Part shown: piece by piece, positions 18,565-24,952 of the stretch | How positions within the stretch are numbered: the stretch's first letter is position 1 | Layout of the letters: each line of letters begins with the position of its first letter | Assembly (NCBI GenBank): GCA_016786885.1 | Contig: JAEUVO010000031.1 | Location: forward strand, 1 to 64,000 | Direction: 5' to 3' | DNA: 64,000 bases | From: Chitinophagaceae bacterium | GTDB taxonomy: Bacteria; Bacteroidota; Bacteroidia; Chitinophagales; Chitinophagaceae | Program-made: the position numbers and the translations under genes | The notes under the pieces: generated by a model | The model's database searches: none | The model's input: only the letters and a program-made list of their open reading frames with translations | Told to the model about the DNA's origin: nothing

Positions 18565-21534
18565 ATGACGAGGTATATGCAGGAACAATTAGCTCAGTTG
18601 GATAAATCTTTTGAGGGGTTACTTTTTTTTGATGATTCACCTATACACCGGGCACAGTTGATGGCTTATTCCACCGATGCCTCTGTTTACCAGGAAAAAC
18701 CATTGGCAGTCGCAATACCAGCCAATACTTCTGATATAAAAAAACTGATAAAATTTGCCAAACAAAATAAAACCACACTTATTCCACGGGCCGCCGGAAC
18801 ATCCCTGGCAGGGCAAGTGGTAGGAAATGGTGTGGTTGTTGATATTTCGAAATACTTTACCCGGATACTTGAAGTGAATAAAGAAGAAAAATGGGTGAAG
18901 GTACAACCAGGAGTCATCAGGGACGATCTGAATCATTATTTAAAATCCTATGGATTAATGTTTGGTCCTGAGACATCCACTGCAAACAGGGCCATGATTG
19001 GTGGAATGTTAGGTAACAACTCCTGCGGGCTTCATAGTATTGTGTGGGGGTCGGCAAGGGATCATATTCTGGAAGTAAAAGCCTTGCTAAGTGATGGTTC
19101 AGAAGTTCTTTTTAATAAAGAAGATATCCGTAACAATAAAGAAGATATATCATTTAAAGGAAAGATATATTCAGCACTTGATGTTCTGTTGTCAGAAAAA
19201 AATAACCAGGAACTCATCCGGAACAATTTTCCTGCTTCAAAAATTCATCGGCGGAACACAGGCTATGCTCTTGATAGTTTATTGGCCATGCGGCCGTATA
19301 CAGACAACGGTGAAATGTTTAACCTGTGTAAACTGCTTGCAGGCTCCGAAGGTACATTGGCATTTGTTACAGAAGCGAAGCTAAGTCTGATTGATCTGCC
19401 ACCAAAGGAGACGGCTGTTGTTTGTATTCATTGCCATTCAATCATTGAAGCAATGAAAGCTAATATCGTTGTATTGAAGCATAAACCTATGGCTTCAGAA
19501 CTGGTAGATAAGTTTATCATGGATTTTACTATCGGGCACCCAGAATATGGTAAGAACCGTTTTTTTATTGAAGGAGACCCAGCTGCTATCCTGATGGTGG
19601 AGTTTATGGATAATGATAAAGAAAAAACATTCAATAAAGCACAGCAGTTAATTAATTCACTCAAAGAAGAACGACTTGGTTTTGCTTACCCCGTGCTTTA
19701 TAAAGAGCAAACAAAATTTGCATGGGATATTCGTAAAGCCGGATTGGGTTTACTGCGTAACCTGAAAGGGGATGCACAACCAGTGAATTTGATTGAAGAC
19801 TGTGCTGTCAGCACGGATGACCTGCCGGATTATATCTCTGGGTTACAGGAAATACTAGCCAGGCATAAAGTACAGGCATCTTACTATGCCCATGCCGGAG
19901 CCGGAGAGTTGCATGTAGAGCCGATCATTAATTTGAAATCAGCAGAGGGATTGAAAACTTTTAGAAGTATACTGGCAGATACAGTGGTATTGGTGAAAAA
20001 GTATAATGGCTCTCTTTCAGGTGAGCATGGAGATGGCAGGTTAAGGGGAGAGTATATCCCGGCCATGGTGGGAGAAGAAACATATCAGCTGTTCAAAAAA
20101 ATTAAAAACATATTTGATCCCCATAATATTTTCAATGCGGGGAAGATCACAGATACTCCGGCCATGGATACACACCTGCGGGTAGCACAAAGACCAGCAG
20201 CAAGAGTTATCAGCACAACTTTTGATTTTACATCCACTGGTGGTATTTTAAGACTGGCAGAAAAATGCTCCGGCTCCGGAGATTGCCGGAAAATGCCTGT
20301 CTCCGGTGGTACAATGTGTCCCAGTTATATGGCCACAAGAATGGAGAAAGACACTACAAGGGCAAGGGCCAACCTGCTTCGCCAGTTTTTAAGTAATGAA
20401 ACAGATGAACAGCCATTCAATCACCGGGAGATAAAAGAGATAATGGATCTCTGTCTTAGTTGTAAAGGTTGTAAAACAGAATGCCCTTCTTCTGTAGATA
20501 TTGCGAAAATGAAAGCAGAATTTTTACAACAGTATTATGACAGGAATGGTGTTCCGTTCAGGGCAAAGCTGATTGCAGGGTTTAGTAAACAAATGAAACT
20601 GGTATCAAAATTTCCCGGATTGTTTAACTGGTTTTATGGAGTTCCTGTATTTAGGAGAACAGCTAACAGGTTAACAGGCTTTCATCCCGACAGGACGATG
20701 CCAAAACTGGCAAACCAGACATTAGTTTCCTGGTATCAGAAACATAAATACAATAAAGGAGTTGAGACTACAGGGAGTTCAAATCTCTCGTTAAAGAAAA
20801 GGGATACTGTTTTCTTTTTTTGTGATGAGTTTACTAATTATAATGATGTGGAAATTGGGAAGAAGGCCATTCTTTTATTAGAAATGCTGGGGTACCAGGT
20901 GGTCATTCCTGATCATTTGGAGAGTGGAAGAACTTATTTGTCAAAAGGATTGGTAAAAAGAGCTGCTGAAATTGCTAACCAGAATATCGAACGGCTGTCG
21001 CCTCATATTACATTGCAAACACCACTGATCGGGATTGAGCCATCCGCTATTCTCACATTCAGGGATGAATATCCTGACCTTGCTATGGAGACCAACCAGT
21101 CAAAGGCAATTGAACTTGCTAAAGCTGCTTTCACTATAGAGGAATTTTTAGCGCAGCAATATAAGGCCGGGTTGATCGACAGGAATTTGTTTACAACGGA
21201 GAGCAAGAATATTTTGATACATGGTCATTGTTATCAGAAAGCTTTATCATCACAGCAGTATATAAGCAACTGTCTTGAAATACCGGTTAATTATAAAACA
21301 AGTGTAATACCATCAGGTTGTTGTGGTATGGCAGGAGGATTTGGGTATGAGAAAGAACACTATGCAATTTCTCAACAAGTAGGTGAGCTGGTACTCTTTC
21401 CTGCGATAAGGGCATCCGCTGCAAATGATATAATTGCTGCTTCAGGCACATCCTGCCGTCACCAGGTAAAGGATGGAACGGGTAAAGTGGCCATGCACCC
21501 GGTGGAAATATTGTATGATGCACTGATAAAATAA
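18565..21534 (+). CDS. Fused FAD-linked oxidase / 4Fe-4S dehydrogenase (YdiJ/GlcD-GlcF type)
   Basis: The product is 989 residues, similar to E. coli YdiJ (~1018). N-terminal PCMH FAD-binding domain (about 40-280, with PRAAGTSLAGQVVG and GGMLGNNSCG), FAD-oxidase C-terminal domain (to about 535, with GEHGDGRLRGEY), two cysteine clusters for 4Fe-4S (Cys568 region CSGSGDC...CPSY; Cys630 region CLSCKGCKTECP) and two CCG-type domains (GHCYQKAL; SGCCGMAGGFGYE). Such enzymes oxidise D-2-hydroxyacids (D-lactate, glycolate or D-2-hydroxyglutarate) and pass electrons onward. The substrate is not decidable here. Confidence 0.92.
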   Translation: MTRYMQEQLAQLDKSFEGLLFFDDSPIHRAQLMAYSTDASVYQEKPLAVAIPANTSDIKKLIKFAKQNKTTLIPRAAGTSLAGQVVGNGVVVDISKYFTRILEVNKEEKWVKVQPGVIRDDLNHYLKSYGLMFGPETSTANRAMIGGMLGNNSCGLHSIVWGSARDHILEVKALLSDGSEVLFNKEDIRNNKEDISFKGKIYSALDVLLSEKNNQELIRNNFPASKIHRRNTGYALDSLLAMRPYTDNGEMFNLCKLLAGSEGTLAFVTEAKLSLIDLPPKETAVVCIHCHSIIEAMKANIVVLKHKPMASELVDKFIMDFTIGHPEYGKNRFFIEGDPAAILMVEFMDNDKEKTFNKAQQLINSLKEERLGFAYPVLYKEQTKFAWDIRKAGLGLLRNLKGDAQPVNLIEDCAVSTDDLPDYISGLQEILARHKVQASYYAHAGAGELHVEPIINLKSAEGLKTFRSILADTVVLVKKYNGSLSGEHGDGRLRGEYIPAMVGEETYQLFKKIKNIFDPHNIFNAGKITDTPAMDTHLRVAQRPAARVISTTFDFTSTGGILRLAEKCSGSGDCRKMPVSGGTMCPSYMATRMEKDTTRARANLLRQFLSNETDEQPFNHREIKEIMDLCLSCKGCKTECPSSVDIAKMKAEFLQQYYDRNGVPFRAKLIAGFSKQMKLVSKFPGLFNWFYGVPVFRRTANRLTGFHPDRTMPKLANQTLVSWYQKHKYNKGVETTGSSNLSLKKRDTVFFFCDEFTNYNDVEIGKKAILLLEMLGYQVVIPDHLESGRTYLSKGLVKRAAEIANQNIERLSPHITLQTPLIGIEPSAILTFRDEYPDLAMETNQSKAIELAKAAFTIEEFLAQQYKAGLIDRNLFTTESKNILIHGHCYQKALSSQQYISNCLEIPVNYKTSVIPSGCCGMAGGFGYEKEHYAISQQVGELVLFPAIRASAANDIIAASGTSCRHQVKDGTGKVAMHPVEILYDALIK

Positions 21535-21536
21535 AG

Positions 21537-21562
21537 AACCTCATCAGTGTTTGATGAGGTTG
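21537..21562 (-). terminator. Terminator of tRNA-Leu, also at the end of the dehydrogenase gene
   Basis: AACCTCATCA and TGATGAGGTT form a 10-bp stem with a short loop. On the minus strand it directly follows the tRNA CCA end and is followed by CTTTATTTT. On the plus strand no T-run follows, so its main role is probably for the tRNA. Confidence 0.75.
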
Positions 21563-21647
21563 GTGCCCGGGACTGGAATCGAACCAGCACATTCTTGCGA
21601 ACGGCAGATTTTGAGTCTGCTGCGTCTACCAATTCCGCCACCCGGGC
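21561..21647 (-). tRNA. tRNA-Leu (CAA)
   Basis: Minus strand: acceptor GCCCGGG pairs with CCCGGGC, followed by discriminator A and an encoded CCA. The anticodon arm GCAGA-CTCAAAA-TCTGC gives anticodon CAA (reads UUG). A long variable arm, as in class II tRNAs, and T-arm GGTTCGATTCC are present. Its 5' end is 2 bp from the stop codon of the GIY-YIG gene. Confidence 0.95.
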
Positions 21648-21648
21648 A
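21624..21648 (-). repeat. tRNA-Leu 5' segment, direct repeat with 21908-21952
   Basis: TGCCCGGGTGGCGGA followed by ATTGGTAGAC in the intact tRNA is duplicated upstream of the GIY-YIG gene in the same orientation. Confidence 0.85.
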
Positions 21649-21649
21649 A

Positions 21650-21889
21650 TTACTTTATCAAACTTTTTAAGATCTCTTTTCCATCGCCACTCTTTAAATA
21701 TTTTTCCCGCTTTCTTGCTGTTGTTCTGTCTATACTTGCTTCCTGATAAATCAACATAAATGGCCGATAGGCTTTAGTTGATCTATTTTCTCCAGTATTA
21801 TGCTCTGCAAGCCTTCGCTCTAAATTATCTGTCATACCTACATAGATATAATTTCTTTCAACGCTGCTAATAGCATATACAACTATCAT
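21650..21889 (-). CDS. Small GIY-YIG endonuclease-domain protein
   Basis: The product is 79 residues from ATG 21889; an upstream TTG would add nine residues that run into the tRNA-derived repeat. It has the GIY-YIG fold order: VYAISS, YIYVGMTDNLERRLAEHN, YRPFMLIYQE and a final KREKYLKSGDGKEILKSLIK. Bacterial stand-alone proteins of this type (YhbQ/UPF0213-like) are mostly uncharacterised; GIY-YIG domains cut DNA in homing, repair or restriction. Its position between an intact tRNA-Leu and a copy of that tRNA's 5' end suggests it arrived as a small mobile cassette. Confidence 0.88.
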   Translation of the reverse strand: MIVVYAISSVERNYIYVGMTDNLERRLAEHNTGENRSTKAYRPFMLIYQEASIDRTTARKREKYLKSGDGKEILKSLIK

Positions 21890-21907
21890 AGAACTTCCGG
21901 TCAAGAT

Positions 21908-21952
21908 GTCTACCAATCCTGCCTGCCGGCAGGCAGGTCCGCCACCCGGGCA
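21908..21952 (-). pseudogene. tRNA-Leu 5' fragment interrupted by a 20-bp palindrome
   Basis: On the minus strand TGCCCGGGTGGCGGA (21952-21938) and ATTGGTAGAC (21917-21908) match the first 25 bases around the start of the intact tRNA-Leu exactly. They are separated by CCTGCCTGCCGGCAGGCAGG. The rest of the tRNA is absent. It lies directly upstream of the GIY-YIG gene. Confidence 0.85.
21918..21937. repeat. 20-bp perfect palindrome (REP-like)
   Basis: CCTGCCTGCCGGCAGGCAGG is its own reverse complement. It splits the tRNA-Leu fragment and, with the flanking bases (GGCAGGCAGGTCCG), resembles the element at 3292-3325. Confidence 0.8.
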
Positions 21953-21970
21953 TTGAATTGGGCTGCAATA

Positions 21971-22477
21971 TTAAGCCATTCCTGCTAATTGACGACGGAT
22001 GCGGTCTAAATATTTTTTCTTGTAATAATACTCTTTTACCTGCAATAGTTCTTTTTCGGTAACACTGTCATCCCGATAATCTTCAATACATTTTTTAACA
22101 GGTTCATAAATTTCAGTTTGTAATTCACTGATACGGGATTCCAGTTGAGGAATAGTTGTTTCATCAACATCCATCAGCGATTCATTTATGTCCAGCACTT
22201 CCATCAGGAAACCAGCGGGTAGTTCATATTTTTCTTCTTCCTGCAACAGGCCTTTCAACCGGAGAACATAGTTGATTGTTTCATCAGGATTTTGAAAGGT
22301 CTTCCAGGCTTTATTGAGCAAGGCTGATTTTTCCAGTGCTTCAGCCTGTGCTGCCGGATCTTCTGTAGCAAAGTAATCAGGGTGGTATTTTCTGCTGAGG
22401 GCAAAGAATTGTTGTGCCAAAACAGAGGTGTTTACCTTCAGCTGAACAGGTATTTCAAATAGTTCAAAATAGGTCAT
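21971..22477 (-). CDS. hscB: Fe-S cluster co-chaperone HscB (J-domain)
   Basis: The product is 168 residues, the usual HscB length (~171). An N-terminal J-domain with MTYFELFEIP and the HPD motif at 32-34 (KYHPDYF) is followed by the HscB oligomerisation helices (LNKAWKTFQNPDETINYVLRLKG...LPAGFLMEVLDINESL). It stimulates HscA/DnaK-type ATPase to transfer Fe-S clusters from the scaffold IscU in the cytosol. No iscU or hscA gene is in the window, so it appears solitary, which is common in this phylum. Confidence 0.93.
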   Translation of the reverse strand: MTYFELFEIPVQLKVNTSVLAQQFFALSRKYHPDYFATEDPAAQAEALEKSALLNKAWKTFQNPDETINYVLRLKGLLQEEEKYELPAGFLMEVLDINESLMDVDETTIPQLESRISELQTEIYEPVKKCIEDYRDDSVTEKELLQVKEYYYKKKYLDRIRRQLAGMA

Positions 22478-22572
22478 TGCCGTTTATGTGTTTTCGGTCA
22501 TGTTTCTTTAAAAAATATCCTTAGTTTAGGTTACAAAACAGGTTTTTAAACTTACAAATCTACGTATAAAGC

Positions 22573-23178
22573 ATGGAGGTAATCAGGAACTTCCCGGATT
22601 CGGAACTGGTTGAAAATCTGAGGTCGGGGCAAAGGATGGATGAATCCATTAAAGCTATCTACCGTTCTCATTTTGAGAGCCTGTGCTGGTATGTGATGAA
22701 TAATAGCGGCAGCCGGCAGGATGCAGAGGATATTTTCCAGGAAGTGGTGGTGAACTTTATTGATATGGTGCAGAAGGATAAATTCAGGGGAGAATCCACC
22801 ATAAAAACATTTCTTTTTTCCCTGAACCGGTATACCTGGTTGAATGAACTAAAGAGAAGAGGCCGGGCTATGGTAAGGGAGGAAAAATATGAAAGAGGGC
22901 AGGAAAGAGTGGAAATGGATACCAGTCATTTCATAGCCGACAGGGAAGGTAAGTCTGAAGTACTGAGAATTGTAGGAGAGTTAGGGGAGACATGCAGAAA
23001 AATATTGTTACTTTTTTATTACGAGAATATGTCGATGAAAGAGATACTGGATGTAACAGATTATGAAACAGAACAGGTAGTAAGGAATAAAAAATATAAA
23101 TGCCTGAAACAGCTGGAACAAATGATCATGGAAAAACCATTTTTAAAAGAAACCCTGAAAAACTTGTTGCATGGATAA
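22573..23178 (+). CDS. ECF-type RNA polymerase sigma factor
   Basis: The product is 201 residues. Region 2 (about 28-95: IYRSHFESLCWYVMNNSGSRQDAEDIFQEVVVNF) binds the -10 element and polymerase; region 4 (about 138-190: CRKILLLFYYENMSMKEILDVTDYETEQVVRNKKYKCLKQL) binds the -35. There is no region 1.1 or 3, as expected for ECF sigmas. Its stop overlaps the start of the next gene by 8 bp, so it is translationally coupled to a membrane anti-sigma-like protein. It probably controls a small envelope regulon, which may include the adjacent CHAT gene. Confidence 0.92.
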   Translation: MEVIRNFPDSELVENLRSGQRMDESIKAIYRSHFESLCWYVMNNSGSRQDAEDIFQEVVVNFIDMVQKDKFRGESTIKTFLFSLNRYTWLNELKRRGRAMVREEKYERGQERVEMDTSHFIADREGKSEVLRIVGELGETCRKILLLFYYENMSMKEILDVTDYETEQVVRNKKYKCLKQLEQMIMEKPFLKETLKNLLHG

Positions 23179-23938
23179 TTCTACACATAATGGGCCTGAA
23201 CGACTGGTTCAATACCTTGACGGAGAATTGCAGGGGAGTGATAAAGAAAAAATGGAGCAACAACTGGCTGTTGACGCACTATTAAAGCAGCAGTATGACA
23301 GTCTTTTACTTACCCGTGAATCGGTTCATTATTTCGGGTTGAAAGAGAAGGTCGCTGGCTTACATTCACAGATGATGAAGGAACTGGTAGCTCCGGTTGT
23401 AAAACTAAAACCAGCCAGGAAGATGCTTCGTTATGTGACATCTGTTGCTGCTGCTATTCTTTTAGTAGCCGGTTTATTTTTTGCATATACTTTTTTTACA
23501 CTGTCTTCGGATAAAGTATATAGTGCTAATTATAAAAGATTTGAGTTAACTACTACCCGTGATGGGGGCGTAGGTGAAACAGCCTCTGAAAAGGCTTACC
23601 GGGCAGGCAATTACAAGGAAGTTGTCCGCATACATGATGCTGATGAAGATCATACCCCAAAAGGAGAGTTTTTGTGCGGAGCGGCTGCACTGGAACTTAA
23701 TGATAATGCTAAAGCGATCAAATGTTTTAACGAAGTGCTTGATGCAAACAAAAACACTGTTGATAAAATATTGAATGACGAAGCGGAATATTATCTGTCT
23801 CTCAGTTATGTCCGTAATAAAGAATATGACCAGGCGCTTTATCTGATGAATAAGATAAAAGATAATAAAGAACATATCTATCATGAAAAGATATCAGGGA
23901 AACTAGTGCGCCAGGTAAAGATGCTTACATGGCGGTAA
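23171..23938 (+). CDS. Membrane anti-sigma-like protein with periplasmic TPRs
   Basis: The product is 255 residues. A cytosolic N-terminal ~75 residues has the anti-sigma layout (PERLVQYLDGELQGSDKEKMEQQLA) but no zinc-binding His/Cys set. A single membrane segment follows at about 90-110 (TSVAAAILLVAGLFFAYTFF), then tetratricopeptide-like helices (about 140-250: EKAYRAGNYKEVVRIH, GAAALELNDNAKAIKCFNEVL). The overlap with the sigma gene supports a sigma/anti-sigma pair in which the periplasmic TPRs sense a partner. A terminator follows. Confidence 0.85.
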   Translation: MDNSTHNGPERLVQYLDGELQGSDKEKMEQQLAVDALLKQQYDSLLLTRESVHYFGLKEKVAGLHSQMMKELVAPVVKLKPARKMLRYVTSVAAAILLVAGLFFAYTFFTLSSDKVYSANYKRFELTTTRDGGVGETASEKAYRAGNYKEVVRIHDADEDHTPKGEFLCGAAALELNDNAKAIKCFNEVLDANKNTVDKILNDEAEYYLSLSYVRNKEYDQALYLMNKIKDNKEHIYHEKISGKLVRQVKMLTWR

Positions 23939-23961
23939 CGTCATTGAGTGGTTAATGGTGG

Positions 23962-23989
23962 CCTCTTCCGTTTCCGGGAGAGGTTTTTT
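23962..23989 (+). terminator. Rho-independent terminator of the sigma/anti-sigma operon
   Basis: CCTCTTCC pairs with GGGAGAGG (one T-G pair) around GTTTCC, followed by TTTTTTA. It starts 24 bp after the stop codon at 23938. Confidence 0.85.
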
Positions 23990-24049
23990 ATTTTATATGT
24001 TACAATTTTAGAATTGGTGTGTACCAATAAAAGATAATCTATTAGAAAA

Positions 24050-24895
24050 ATGAAAACTTTTATTATGAAAAACATTATCCGGTTTGGAATGCTGTCCATT
24101 GTGTTGGTGTCGATTATTTTTTATTCCTGTCAAAAAGATATTTCTGGGAATACCCCTGATTTTAATAAACCACATGGCGTTACTATTTATCTTACAGATC
24201 ATCAAACACCCGTTTTTGACAGCGTATTTATTGACCTGCAGGGATTGGAAGTGAAGCTGGAAGATGACACATTGCCTAATGACGGATGGGCGAACCTGAA
24301 TATTAACCCCGGTGTTTATAATATCCTTCGTTTCCGTAACGGCCTCGATACTTTATTTGCCACCGGTACTTTACCCAATGCAAGAGTAAAGAAGGTTAAA
24401 CTGATCCTCGGTACTCAGAACAGTGTAATGAAAAATGGGCAGGTATTCCCTTTACGAATAAAAGACGAGGACAGAGAAGTGATTGCCAATCTGGACAATA
24501 GTAATTTTGAGATCACCCCGTCCGGGCAAGTGCTCTTCTGGATTGATTTTGATGCCGGAAACTCCATTCAGGTTGATAACAGCGGTTCAGGTAATAATAA
24601 TGGCTATCGCCTGAAATCTCATATCAGAATATTTACCCGCAGCCATTCTGGTGAAATAGAAGGAAAAGTATTGCCACTGGCAGCTGATCCAATAGTGAAA
24701 GCAGTGATTGGGTCAGATACAGCCACGGCTATTCCTGACGATGATGATGGTGAGTTTAAGATTGTAGGATTAACAGCAGGAACTTATAAACTGATAATTG
24801 ATGGACAGAATGGTTATAATGACACTACTATTAACAATGTGATAGTCAGGAACAGGGAGGATACTCACCAGCCAACAATAATGTTGCATCAATAG
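24050..24895 (+). CDS. DUF4382 lipoprotein
   Basis: The product is 281 residues with a lipoprotein signal ending in FYSC (Cys27), so it is attached to the envelope. Residues about 40-185 match the DUF4382 layout: GVTIYLTDHQTPVFDSVFIDLQGLEVK..., then NPGVYNILRFRNGLDTLFATGTLP and VKKVKLILG. The C-terminal ~75 residues look like a carboxypeptidase-regulatory-type beta sandwich (GLTAGTYKLIIDGQNGY). DUF4382 proteins have no known biochemical role. A second ATG five codons downstream is also possible as a start. Confidence 0.88.
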   Translation: MKTFIMKNIIRFGMLSIVLVSIIFYSCQKDISGNTPDFNKPHGVTIYLTDHQTPVFDSVFIDLQGLEVKLEDDTLPNDGWANLNINPGVYNILRFRNGLDTLFATGTLPNARVKKVKLILGTQNSVMKNGQVFPLRIKDEDREVIANLDNSNFEITPSGQVLFWIDFDAGNSIQVDNSGSGNNNGYRLKSHIRIFTRSHSGEIEGKVLPLAADPIVKAVIGSDTATAIPDDDDGEFKIVGLTAGTYKLIIDGQNGYNDTTINNVIVRNREDTHQPTIMLHQ

Positions 24896-24921
24896 TACAT
24901 TTGCTTGCCATGAAGAACCAG

Positions 24922-24952
24922 GGCCTGACACAAAACGTCAGGCCTTTCTTTT
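24922..24952 (+). terminator. Terminator overlapping the convergent CHAT gene
   Basis: GGCCTGAC...GTCAGGCC followed by TTTCTTTT. Its right arm lies inside the last codons and stop (24938-24940) of the minus-strand CHAT gene, so the two transcripts overlap at their ends. Confidence 0.88.
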
